Shown here: piece by piece, positions 50,498-59,121 of the stretch
Numbering within the stretch: the stretch's first letter is position 1
How the letters are laid out: each line of letters opens with the position of its first letter
Made by a program: the position numbers and the translations under genes
Notes under the pieces: generated by a model
Told to the model about the DNA's origin: nothing
The model's database searches: none
The model's input: the letters and a program-made list of their open reading frames with translations, nothing else
Origin: Rarobacter incanus
Lineage (GTDB): Bacteria > Actinomycetota > Actinomycetes > Actinomycetales > Cellulomonadaceae
Assembly (NCBI RefSeq): GCF_006715765.1
Contig: NZ_VFNV01000001.1
Location: 992,001-1,056,000 of the forward strand
Length of the DNA: 64,000 nt
Reading direction: 5' to 3'

Positions 50498-51777
50498 AGT
50501 CGAATCCACTCCCTGTTCAGGATCTGCGCGCTGCGCGGTCCGCTGTGCACCCCGCGGACAAAGGCTCGGCCCGCTTGCCCCAACTCTTGCCACGCGGCTC
50601 GCCGCTCGATCAGCTCGACAATGACGTCCGCAATCGAAGCGACGGTGGCCTCGACAATGGGTAGATCCGCGCCGGTTGCGGCACGCACCCGGGCGCGCAC
50701 GGGATCTGCGACGTGCCCGACGACCACCCGACCGGCGGCCATCGCCTCGCAGGCGGCGACGCCGTACGACCCCAGGCGGAACTGGTCAATGACGATATCG
50801 GCGCTCGCGTAGAAGTCCGGCATTCTTGCGGTCGGGATGTCGCGGGCGGTCACGTAGCGGATCAGCCCGGAGCGATCCAGATCGCGCAGCGCGGGTTCCA
50901 CCAGGTGCGTTCCCTTGATCGCCGCGCGGCTGGGGATGTGCACGACGGTGGGGATGCGATCTAGCGTCCCGGGCGCGGGCGCATCGGATTGCGCCCAGCG
51001 CTCCACATCGACGACGACCGGGCACCAGGTGGCGTACGGAACGTCCAGCAACAGATCTGGGGTTGACACGAAGACGGGCACCCCGAGGCGGTCGAGCAGG
51101 CGCCGGTTGGCCAGGGCATCGCGCTCGTATTTGTCGATGTACCAGTGGGGGTCCAGGTAGGGTGACCACGGGGTGAGGCGTTGGTGGCGCGACGGTAACC
51201 GGATGTCGGTTCCGTGGCACATCATGGCTATCGAAGCGCTGCCGAGCGCGGCGACTTCGCGTTCGATGTCGCGGTCGAATAGCCGCCCGAACAGCGGGCG
51301 CTGCGCCTCGAACATGACGTGGGTGAATCCGCGAGCTGCCCGCAACTGATCGGTTTGCCACCGCGTTGAGAGTTGATAGACCGGGACCGGCACCTCCCGA
51401 TCTGCCGGGAAGCTGAACCCCGCGGGTTCATCGACGGCCAGGTTGCGGGCCGCCAGGGTTGGCGCGTAGGCGCTCTCCAACGCCCGCGCCCACAACCACC
51501 CTTGTCCCGCATAGTTGGTGGGTCCGATCAGCACGGAAACGTTCGCGTCCGGCGCCTCCAAGGCCGGCGGCACCGACCCCGGATCGACGCTCCCGTGAGC
51601 GCGCGCCGCCAGGCGCCCCAGCGGGCTCGCCGGATTCTCGGCAACCCAGTCGATCGCGCGGTTCACCGGTCGCGGCAGGTGCACGCGGTGCCGCAGGAAG
51701 AAGGCGACCGCGCGGTTGGCGGCCCTCGTCGCCGCAGCGCTGGCCCCGCCAACCCAGGCCCGGATCCCGCGCCTCAC
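50494..51777 (-). CDS. GT-B type glycosyltransferase, paralogue 2
   Basis: 427 residues from the GTG at 51777, which overlaps the GT2 stop; longer ORF extensions run antisense-like through that gene and are rejected. VLIGPTNYAGQGWLWARAL, HGTDIRLPSRHQ, VVHIPSRAAIKGTHLVEPAL and FYASADIVIDQFRLGSYGVAACEAM correspond block by block to the downstream paralogue. The first 90 residues form a basic helical extension missing from paralogue 1. Probably cytosolic, using an NDP-sugar. Substrate unknown. Confidence 0.75.
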   Translation of the reverse strand: MRRGIRAWVGGASAAATRAANRAVAFFLRHRVHLPRPVNRAIDWVAENPASPLGRLAARAHGSVDPGSVPPALEAPDANVSVLIGPTNYAGQGWLWARALESAYAPTLAARNLAVDEPAGFSFPADREVPVPVYQLSTRWQTDQLRAARGFTHVMFEAQRPLFGRLFDRDIEREVAALGSASIAMMCHGTDIRLPSRHQRLTPWSPYLDPHWYIDKYERDALANRRLLDRLGVPVFVSTPDLLLDVPYATWCPVVVDVERWAQSDAPAPGTLDRIPTVVHIPSRAAIKGTHLVEPALRDLDRSGLIRYVTARDIPTARMPDFYASADIVIDQFRLGSYGVAACEAMAAGRVVVGHVADPVRARVRAATGADLPIVEATVASIADVIVELIERRAAWQELGQAGRAFVRGVHSGPRSAQILNREWIRL

Positions 51778-52859
51778 CGCGGCAGCGCCAATCGCACCAG
51801 GCGCCGCGCGCGGGAATCGACGGCGAGGGATAGCCACGGACGCGCCGCAATGAGTTGCGCAAACCGGGGGCTTCGCAGGCGCGCGGCCCGTGCCACATCG
51901 CGCGCGCTTGCCTCCGGTTCGTCGGCGTCGATTCCGCAGACCACACCCGCAATCATCGCTTCGGGAATCGACAGATAGCCCGTTGCGTCCGGGGCCAGTT
52001 CGCTCAGCCACTGCCCCACCGCCAGCAGCGATCTCACGTCGTTCTGCGCCCACGCAGATGCGTCAGGGCGCCCGCGCACCGCGGTGACGACGCTGGTGCG
52101 CCACAGCTTGATGGCGATCGCCCGGCGCTGGCGTATCGACAACTGCCACGGCCAGGGAGCGGCGGCCAGATGAACCAGCGCTATGGCCTCCTCGTGGAAG
52201 GGGCGCGGAATCAACGTGACGCGCTCGGGGGCGTCCCGGCCGATCACGTACGCGGGCATCCCCACGCCCGCGTCAACGTAACCCCGGTTGCAGGCGGCCA
52301 ACCCCAATTCGATGTCCTCGCCGGTCGCCGCCGTCGGCGTCAGCCGCACGCCCAGATCGGCAACGAACTCGCGCCGCAGCAGCCCCAGCGGGGCGGTGCG
52401 GTAATCGAGCCGGTCCCGAACGGGATCCAACCGCCGCACGCGGCGGTACCGCAGCAGCGGTTCGCGCCACAGCGGGCCGCCATCTTCGCGGATCGCCGCC
52501 ATGAGGTAATCGGGCCGCCACCTGCGCACATGCTGCGCCCAGGCGGCGATGGCCCCGGGTTCCAGGTAGTCGTCGGATCCCAGTAGCCCAACGTAGTCGG
52601 CCGTCGCCGCATCCAGGCCCGCGTTGAAGGGACCGGCCGGCGAATGCAGGCCATCGCTGAGTTCGATGACGCGCAGGCGGCGGTCGGTCGCGAACGCGGC
52701 GAGCGCCTGCCCGAACGCGGCGCGCGGCTGGTTGTGCGCCACGACCGTCACCCGCACGTCGTCTCCCGCGCGCGAACCGAGCACCGACCCCACCGCGCGC
52801 CCGACCTGCCGGCGCGGGTCGTGGGCGGCGACGACGATATCGATCAGCGGTCGGTTCAC
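51774..52859 (-). CDS. Family 2 glycosyltransferase, paralogue B
   Basis: 361 residues; GTG at 52859 overlaps the stop of the ABC exporter gene. IDIVVAAHDPRRQVGRAVGSVL, SPAGPFNAGLDAATADYVGLLGSDDYLEPGA and GEDIELGLAACNRGYV correspond to donor, SDD and base regions of a GT-A enzyme. It shares the GPFNAGLDAAT block and a helical C-terminus with the products of 48177 and 55800. The gene is translationally coupled on both sides. Confidence 0.8.
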   Translation of the reverse strand: MNRPLIDIVVAAHDPRRQVGRAVGSVLGSRAGDDVRVTVVAHNQPRAAFGQALAAFATDRRLRVIELSDGLHSPAGPFNAGLDAATADYVGLLGSDDYLEPGAIAAWAQHVRRWRPDYLMAAIREDGGPLWREPLLRYRRVRRLDPVRDRLDYRTAPLGLLRREFVADLGVRLTPTAATGEDIELGLAACNRGYVDAGVGMPAYVIGRDAPERVTLIPRPFHEEAIALVHLAAAPWPWQLSIRQRRAIAIKLWRTSVVTAVRGRPDASAWAQNDVRSLLAVGQWLSELAPDATGYLSIPEAMIAGVVCGIDADEPEASARDVARAARLRSPRFAQLIAARPWLSLAVDSRARRLVRLALPR

Positions 52860-54649
52860 AGTTTCTTCCCCAGACCCGCCAGCGCCACCTGCTCACCGAA
52901 CTGCGGCACGGACTTGGCCAGGCCGGCGAACGTGTCGTGGCCCAGGATCCTGCCGCCCGCGACGTACGCGACGCGATCGTAGTCGAGGATCGTGGACAGG
53001 CGGTGCGCCACCGAGATGATGGTCATGTCGCCCTGCAGCGCCTTGATGGCGCGGGTCACGGAATCCTCGGTCTTGGTGTCGAGCGAACTGGTGGCCTCGT
53101 CCAAAACCAACACCAACGGATCGGCATACAGGGCGCGCGCGATTCCCAAACGCTGCTGCTCCCCGCCCGAAAGCGCGACGCCGCGCTCCCCGATCATCGC
53201 GTGGATGCCGCCCGGCCGCTCCGCAACCATCGGCCCCAACTGGGCCATCTCAATGGCCCGCTCCACGCGCTCCGCATCGTAGTCATTTGTCCAGGTCAGT
53301 GCCACATTTTGGGCGATCGTCCCGTTGAACAGCGAAACCCGTTGGGGCACGTATCCCACGCGCGATCGCCACGCGCGCAGGACGTCGATGAGCGGCATTC
53401 CGTCTATCGCAATGGTGCCACCCGACGCAACCGAGAGCCCCAACAAAAGGTCCACCAGCGTCGATTTACCCGCGCCCGACGGCCCGACGATTCCCAGCGA
53501 CGACCCGAACGGTATTTCCAGGTCCACCCCCTGCAGCACGTCATGGTGCGCGTTCGGATAGCGGAAGCGCACGTCGCTAAGTTGCAGGATTCGCGGGGAG
53601 GTGGGCAGTTGCGCGCGATCGGCGGCGGGTTCGGTGGCGGCCACGTCGGATTCGGACTCGCGAATGTCGGTCACCACGTCCTGGGCCGATGGGAGCGTGG
53701 CCGTGGCCTGCACAATGCTTGCCTGCACGCCGTTGATCGCCGGGATGAGCCGAAATCCGGTCGCGGCAAACAGCACGACGGAAATGATCGCCTGGTTCAT
53801 ATCGCCGATCGCGTACCCCACCCCGCCGATCAGCACAAAGCCCCCCACCAGCGCCGATTCGAACACGAAGCGAGGGACTACGGAAAGGAACGACGTGTTG
53901 GCGCGCGCGCGCACGGCCCGGCGCCTTTCGGCGGTGACGACGGCGGCCACCTCGTCGAGCCGGTTGCGCAGCGTGATTTCCTTGAGCGCCTCGACCATCT
54001 GGGTCATGAAGTTCGCGACCTTGTAGCTGGCGTCGCGGTTGACGCGGCCCGCCTCCATCGACCGCTTCGTGACGATCCGGTTGACCACGAACGTGACGAA
54101 CCCCAGGTACACCACCGCGATTCCGGCGGTCACGGGCTGCGCGACGACCAGGATCGCGAGGATGAGGACGAACGTCAGGAAGTAGTTGGGGACCATGGCG
54201 ATGGGCAGAACAAACCCCATGATGGCGTTGCCGATTGCGCCGTCGGCGATGCGCGTGATCTCCGCAACCGAACGCCGCGAACGTTGTTCCCACGAGGAGT
54301 GGATGTATGCGGCGAAGAGGCGGCGCCCGATCAGCAATTCGTAGTGCGCAAACCTGCGCGTGGCGACCCAGTGCAGCCCCACCGCCAAGACCCCCTTGGC
54401 GACGATGAGCGCGCAGGCGATCAGCACCAGCCACGGCGCAACGCCCGCGTCGAAGGTGCCGAGCAGCGGGATCGACAGCGTCGACGCCTGCGAGACGATC
54501 GGGGTGATCATCAGCGCCAGCAGCGACATTCCGGCGACGTCGAGCAGCGTCAGCGCGCTGGACGCACCGACATAGAGCATGAAGAATCGGCGCGCCCCGG
54601 CTGGGAACAACGGGATCAATTCGCGCAGGGTCCGCCACAGGACTTTCAT
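52856..54649 (-). CDS. ABC exporter/flippase with fused membrane and ATPase domains (MsbA/PglK-like)
   Basis: 597 residues. Six membrane helices in the first 320 residues, then the ATPase domain: Walker A GIVGPSGAGKST, Q-loop GYVPQRVSLFNGTI, signature LSGGEQQRLGIARAL, Walker B LVLVLDEATSSLD and the H-loop SVAHRLST. Half-size type IV exporters encoded inside glycan clusters, such as PglK, flip lipid-linked oligosaccharides. Since no Wzx-type flippase is seen in the window, this protein is the best candidate for moving the heteropolysaccharide repeat unit, distinct from the Wzm/Wzt pair at 12506-14447. A drug or lipid exporter role cannot be excluded. Confidence 0.85.
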   Translation of the reverse strand: MKVLWRTLRELIPLFPAGARRFFMLYVGASSALTLLDVAGMSLLALMITPIVSQASTLSIPLLGTFDAGVAPWLVLIACALIVAKGVLAVGLHWVATRRFAHYELLIGRRLFAAYIHSSWEQRSRRSVAEITRIADGAIGNAIMGFVLPIAMVPNYFLTFVLILAILVVAQPVTAGIAVVYLGFVTFVVNRIVTKRSMEAGRVNRDASYKVANFMTQMVEALKEITLRNRLDEVAAVVTAERRRAVRARANTSFLSVVPRFVFESALVGGFVLIGGVGYAIGDMNQAIISVVLFAATGFRLIPAINGVQASIVQATATLPSAQDVVTDIRESESDVAATEPAADRAQLPTSPRILQLSDVRFRYPNAHHDVLQGVDLEIPFGSSLGIVGPSGAGKSTLVDLLLGLSVASGGTIAIDGMPLIDVLRAWRSRVGYVPQRVSLFNGTIAQNVALTWTNDYDAERVERAIEMAQLGPMVAERPGGIHAMIGERGVALSGGEQQRLGIARALYADPLVLVLDEATSSLDTKTEDSVTRAIKALQGDMTIISVAHRLSTILDYDRVAYVAGGRILGHDTFAGLAKSVPQFGEQVALAGLGKKL

Positions 54650-55803
54650 GGGCGCTCCGTCTCAGCGGTTCGGCCGGAGGGCACCTGATCCACCAGCCCG
54701 TTGACGGCGCTCACCCAGATTTGCTCCTGATTGGCGGACGAGAGCTCCCTCGCCGCCCGCCCGGCTGCCCGCTTGTAGGCGGTAACCGCTTCGGGTGTCA
54801 GGGCATCGATCGCCGTTGCGAGGTCGCGGGCCGTGAACCCGTCCGCGATGACGCCCAGGCCGTAGTCGTTGACGTAGCGCGCCATTTCCGGCGATGGCCC
54901 GATCAGGACCGCCAGGCGCGATTGCACGTAGTCAAAGAGTTTGTTCGGCAGTGCCCAGGCGTTGTTGAAGTTGACGGGCGGCAGCAGGTGAACGCCGACG
55001 TCATACTGGTGCAGCGTCGCGGCCAGATCCTTGTAGGCGACGGGGTCGTGCACCGTCACCCTGGCGCTTGCCTGCGTTCGTTTGCGCAGGTCCTGCACGT
55101 ACGCCGGTTCGTTCGGGACGAGGTATAGATCCAGCGTCACGTCGCTGGTCGCGTCCAGCACCGCCTGGACCATCACGTCCAGGTGCCGGTCGCGCATCCC
55201 CACGCCGGAATGGACCAGCCGCAGCGGGCTGCTGGCCGGTGTGGCTGCAAGGTCCTGGTACGGTGCCGCGTTGGTGACAACGGCGGGCGCGAATCCGAAG
55301 TTCTTTTCGTATTCCGCCGCCAGGCCGCCGCTGACGGTGGTGAATGATCGAGCGCGGGCCACGTACTTGGAGCATAGCCAGTTCAGGTACGGGGTTTGCA
55401 ACCGGTGCCAGGCCGGGATCTCCTGGTGCAGGTACGGCGAGTATTCGTGCAGATCCGCGTGCACGCCGCAGCGCGGGCGCGCGGCGAGCGCAACCCCGAC
55501 CGCCTCCACGTCATTGGCGATCACGACGTCGGGGCGGCGCGACCCGATCAGGCGCAGCGCGGCCCGCACGGACGGCATGAGCCAGTAGGCCATGCGGTAC
55601 GCCCGCAGGCGCAGGTAGGGCCCGAAAGGACGGTTCGGTGTCCCGTCCGCAATCCGCAGGTGCGCGTGCGCGGCCTCGGGCCGGGGCCCGTACCCCACCG
55701 TCGTGACGCGGTAGGTGGGGGCGAAGGCGCGGACCTGCTTGAGCACGCGCGCGTCGGATGCGATGGGCGAAAAGGAGATGATCATCAGGTCGGGTTTGGT
55801 CAC
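54646..55803 (-). CDS. GT4-like glycosyltransferase
   Basis: 385 residues from an ATG-region start overlapping the next gene stop at 55800; its own stop overlaps the exporter start (ATGA). DLMIISFSPIASDARVLKQVRAF begins a GT-B fold; DVVIANDVEAVGVALAA, ADLHEYSPYLHQEIPAW, LRLVHSGVGMRDRHLDVMV and the C-terminal LPNKLFDYVQSRLAVLIGPSPEM are visible. The N-terminal wording is frequent in actinobacterial wall-polysaccharide loci. Cytosolic; sugar unknown. Confidence 0.8.
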   Translation of the reverse strand: MTKPDLMIISFSPIASDARVLKQVRAFAPTYRVTTVGYGPRPEAAHAHLRIADGTPNRPFGPYLRLRAYRMAYWLMPSVRAALRLIGSRRPDVVIANDVEAVGVALAARPRCGVHADLHEYSPYLHQEIPAWHRLQTPYLNWLCSKYVARARSFTTVSGGLAAEYEKNFGFAPAVVTNAAPYQDLAATPASSPLRLVHSGVGMRDRHLDVMVQAVLDATSDVTLDLYLVPNEPAYVQDLRKRTQASARVTVHDPVAYKDLAATLHQYDVGVHLLPPVNFNNAWALPNKLFDYVQSRLAVLIGPSPEMARYVNDYGLGVIADGFTARDLATAIDALTPEAVTAYKRAAGRAARELSSANQEQIWVSAVNGLVDQVPSGRTAETERP

Positions 55804-56912
55804 GCGCTGATCGCCTTTCGATCGAGGGCGGTCAGGATCACGCGCACCGGGTTCGACTCGCGGTCAAGGACGTGCGCGGGGTTGGGGGGCACGTGCCGGT
55901 TCCACATGTTCGCCGCCGCCCGGCGGTTCACCGCGTGCCCGATCGTGGACGCAGTCGCCCGGGGATTTAGCAATTCGCGTAGCACCCATAGATCGGCCCG
56001 GGAGAACGGTTGCGCCCAGCGGTCACTGAGCGCACAAATGGCCCGCATCGCGGCGCGCAGCGCCGCGATGTCCTCGTCCGAAAAAGCAATCTGCCCTGCT
56101 CCCTGGCCCAGGATCCTCGCCACCACGAATCCCAAGACGTGGATGCGGGCCAACTTCACCGCAAGGGAGCGCCGCACGGCGGCTGGCGCCGAACGCGTCC
56201 ACGGCGCGGTAGCCGTCGACAGCACCGCCCGCATGACGCGTTCGACGGGAACGGGATCCATCGACACGCGTGAGGCGGCATCGGCGCCGATGATGTACCG
56301 CGGGGCCCCACGCGGATAGGCGATCTGGGCACCGCTTGCCCACAGCCGGGCGCTTGGTTCCATATCGATGCCCGCGTGCAGCGATTCATCGAAGCGGTAG
56401 GCGGATTGCCACAGCGTCCGGCGCAGCAATCCGAGCGGCGAGGTTCGATACAACACCCTGTCGCGCACCGCGTCTAAGCCATCCGTGCGTCCCGGACGCG
56501 GCAGCGGGTTGGGTATTTCCGTGCCGTCCTGGTGACGGATGGGGGCAAGTATCGCGTCCGGCGGCTTCGGTGCGCCGTCGCCGTGCCGCAGCAGCGCCTC
56601 GTAGCAGCCCGCCTCGACCATGTCGTCAGAGCCCATGACCGCCACCCATTCGGCCCGCGCGTGCGCGATGCCCGCGTTGAAGGGGCCTGCGGCCGACGCG
56701 ATGCCGTCCACGTGCCGTATCACTTCGATCCGGCTTGGATCCAGTCCCGCGAGGTGGGGAGATAGGGCGTCCGGGTCGATTCCGTGCGCGACCACGATGA
56801 CGCCGATCGGGCCGCCGCCGGCCAAGACGCTCGATACCGCCCGGCGCAGGGGGCGCGCGGGCGTGTGCACGGCGATGACTATCTGCGCGCGCGGGCGCGC
56901 GGGCGCGCTCAC
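55800..56912 (-). CDS. Family 2 glycosyltransferase, paralogue C
   Basis: 370 residues from the GTG at 56912, overlapping the GT4 stop by four bases. QIVIAVHTPARPLRRAVSSVL, SAAGPFNAGIAHARAEWVAVMGSDDMVEAG and the DMEPSARLWASG region define a GT-A enzyme of the same subgroup as those at 48177 and 51774, the most diverged of the three. The helical C-terminus contains RIHVLGFVVARILGQG, similar to KFLRIHVFGAIYYR in paralogue A. Substrate unknown. Confidence 0.8.
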   Translation of the reverse strand: MSAPARPRAQIVIAVHTPARPLRRAVSSVLAGGGPIGVIVVAHGIDPDALSPHLAGLDPSRIEVIRHVDGIASAAGPFNAGIAHARAEWVAVMGSDDMVEAGCYEALLRHGDGAPKPPDAILAPIRHQDGTEIPNPLPRPGRTDGLDAVRDRVLYRTSPLGLLRRTLWQSAYRFDESLHAGIDMEPSARLWASGAQIAYPRGAPRYIIGADAASRVSMDPVPVERVMRAVLSTATAPWTRSAPAAVRRSLAVKLARIHVLGFVVARILGQGAGQIAFSDEDIAALRAAMRAICALSDRWAQPFSRADLWVLRELLNPRATASTIGHAVNRRAAANMWNRHVPPNPAHVLDRESNPVRVILTALDRKAISA

Positions 56913-58132
56913 GCGCGGCCCCTCGGGGCGGGCTCCCGCGCGCCGGGTGAGGCCCCCAGGTCCCGGGTGCGGGTGCGGGTGCGCTCGCGCCGCACCGCCA
57001 CCTGCTCCACGACGCCCGCGGCCAGTTCGGCCGTGCGCGCGATGGAGACGTTCTGCTCCGCCCAGTGCGCTATCCGCCGCCGCGTGGCGGGGTTGGGTGG
57101 ATCGGCCAACGCATCGGTGAGAGCGGCAGCAACCTGGTCCGTTCCATACCCGCAAACCCAGCCCGCATCGGTATCGCGCACGACCCGCGCGGCGGGCCCC
57201 GGACCCGCGTACAGAACCCGGGTGCCGCAGGCAAGCGCCGCATTCACCTTCGTGGGATAGGCGAAGTCGTAGCCGATGTCCGGGCGGATGGATACCATCG
57301 CCACCCAGGCGGAGGCGAGGTAACGCGCGGCTGCGGCGGGAGGGACCGTCGGGACGAACTGCACCCGGTCGGCGATTCCCAGGTCGACGGCGAGGTGTTC
57401 GAGGCGCGACCATTCGCTGCCCTGGCCCACAAAAATGAGTTCGGCGCCGGCCACGTCGGTCTGCGCAAATCCGCGGAGCAACACCTCCGCGCCCTGCCAC
57501 TCGGAGGTCGTGCCGACGTAAACGGCGCGCGGGAGCGAAGTCGGCGCCGCGGCGTGCGGCGTGAAGATCTGCGTGTCGACGCCGTTGCGCACCACCACGC
57601 ATCGATCGTGCCCCGCCAAGTCGCGGACCCTGGCGGCCACGCCATCGGTCACCGCGATGACCGCGCCAGCACCCCGCAGAGCGAACCTTTCCATCGCGCG
57701 GACAACCGCAGTCACCAGGCGCGGCGCTCCCGTGCTCGCCGTGGCGTCCGACCAGATATCGGCGGCGTAGTAGACGTACGGGATGCGCCGCAGCGCACAC
57801 GCGATCCTGACCGCCAAGCCCGTTGTCGGCGGCGGCTCGGCGACCACGACATCGGCGGGCCCCCCGGCAAGTACGCGAAAGAAAGCGGGGATGTCGAAGC
57901 TGAGGTACGGGACATAGCCGCGCACGTAGCCCGCCTTATCGCGTGCAGCGGGCCAACGTTTAACCCTCCCGGGCACTTTCGACGAGGCCCCCCTGCCCGT
58001 CGGCCCGGTCGTCGTGGTCGCGACGGTCACCGCTGCGCCCCGGCCTTCCAACGCCTGCACCAGGGCGGCGAGGCGAAAGGAAGCGGCCGCGGGTTCTGGC
58101 GCGTAGATTCGCGTGACCAGTGTGACCCTCAT
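56909..58132 (-). CDS. Family 4 glycosyltransferase
   Basis: 407 residues. RVTLVTRIYAPEPAAASFRL, VVVAEPPPTTGLAVRIAC, YVYYAADIWSDA, VVVRNGVDTQIFTP, VYVGTTSEWQGAEVLL and IGYDFAYPTKVNAALACGTRVLYAG give a complete GT-B GT4 enzyme, similar to WcaL/WbuB-type transferases that use UDP-HexNAc derivatives. The C-terminal tail (about 30 residues) is Arg/Pro-rich. It is co-translated with the oxidoreductase gene upstream (ATGA overlap), so it may be the enzyme that uses the diacetamido-uronic acid; this is inference from order. Confidence 0.85.
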   Translation of the reverse strand: MRVTLVTRIYAPEPAAASFRLAALVQALEGRGAAVTVATTTTGPTGRGASSKVPGRVKRWPAARDKAGYVRGYVPYLSFDIPAFFRVLAGGPADVVVAEPPPTTGLAVRIACALRRIPYVYYAADIWSDATASTGAPRLVTAVVRAMERFALRGAGAVIAVTDGVAARVRDLAGHDRCVVVRNGVDTQIFTPHAAAPTSLPRAVYVGTTSEWQGAEVLLRGFAQTDVAGAELIFVGQGSEWSRLEHLAVDLGIADRVQFVPTVPPAAAARYLASAWVAMVSIRPDIGYDFAYPTKVNAALACGTRVLYAGPGPAARVVRDTDAGWVCGYGTDQVAAALTDALADPPNPATRRRIAHWAEQNVSIARTAELAAGVVEQVAVRRERTRTRTRDLGASPGAREPAPRGRA

Positions 58133-59121
58133 GGAGTAAAGGTTACCGGCTGCCCCGATCGTGCGGACTCCAAGAGGCCCTCAACCACCTGCAACGTGCG
58201 CAGGCCGTCGGCCATTGTCACGACGTCCGATGGCTTTCCGAGAACGGCGTCGCGGAACGCCTCGTGTTCGGTGCGCAGCGGCTCCCGCTTCGCGAACGCG
58301 AAGCGGGTCACATCGCCCTCGCTCACGCCACGGAAGGCCTGCATCGAATCCCACTCGACGGGTATGGTGCCGTTCGCGTAGAACGTCAGGTCCCCGGTCG
58401 CCGTATCCGCCACAAACGCCCCGCGCTCCCCGGTGACCACCGTCGTGCGCTCCTTCATCGGGCTGAGCCAGTTGACGATGTGATTCACGATTACGCCCGA
58501 GGCCAGGCGGCCGGTGGCCAGGACCATGTCCTCGTGCGGGCGTCCCGAACGACGCGTCACCTGCCCGCTAATCGCGGTGTACGGGCTCTGGGCGACCCAC
58601 GCCGTCAGATCGACATCGTGCGAGGCGAGGTCCTTACCCACGCCCACATCGGCGATGCGCGCCGGGAACGGCCCCTGCCTGCGCGTCGCGATCTGGTAGA
58701 CCTCGCCCAGATCGCCGTGCTCGATCCGGCGCCGCGCCTGCTGCAGCGCCGCGTTGAAACGCTCGATGTGCCCCACGGCCCCCACAAGCCCGCGCGATTC
58801 GAACGCCTCGACCATGCGCTCGCCCTGCTCGACGTCGGTTGCGATGGGCTTTTCGACCATGGTGTGCACGCCCGCATCCGCGAGCGCCAACGCGGCGTCC
58901 TGGTGAAACTGGGTCGGCAGAGCCACGACGGCGATGTCGATTCTCGCTTCGATCAGGGCGGCCACGTCCGGAAGCACTTCCAGATCCCCGGCCACGCCGA
59001 AGCGGTCCCCCCCGGCGTCGGCGACGGCAACCAGGTCAACGCCGTCGATTTCGCGCAAGACGCGCGCGTGGTGGCGGCCCATGGCACCGATCCCGATGAG
59101 GCCCGCGCGCAGGTTCGCCAT
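58129..59121 (-). CDS. Gfo/Idh/MocA oxidoreductase, WlbA/WbpB-like
   Basis: 330 residues. GLIGIGAMGRHHARVL is the NAD-binding motif and MVEKPIATDVEQGE carries the conserved EKP Lys; later DLASHDVDLTAW contains the His of the active site. In the order dehydrogenase-aminotransferase-acetyltransferase, as here, such proteins oxidise C3 of UDP-GlcNAcA (WlbA/WbpB). The gene ends by overlapping the GT4 start and begins by sharing one base with the aminotransferase stop (TGATG). Confidence 0.85.
   Translation of the reverse strand: MANLRAGLIGIGAMGRHHARVLREIDGVDLVAVADAGGDRFGVAGDLEVLPDVAALIEARIDIAVVALPTQFHQDAALALADAGVHTMVEKPIATDVEQGERMVEAFESRGLVGAVGHIERFNAALQQARRRIEHGDLGEVYQIATRRQGPFPARIADVGVGKDLASHDVDLTAWVAQSPYTAISGQVTRRSGRPHEDMVLATGRLASGVIVNHIVNWLSPMKERTTVVTGERGAFVADTATGDLTFYANGTIPVEWDSMQAFRGVSEGDVTRFAFAKREPLRTEHEAFRDAVLGKPSDVVTMADGLRTLQVVEGLLESARSGQPVTFTP

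Noticed and set aside
52937-54688. 583-codon plus-strand ORF
   Set aside because: Antisense of the ABC exporter gene; highly charged, His/Arg-rich composition typical of GC-rich shadow frames.
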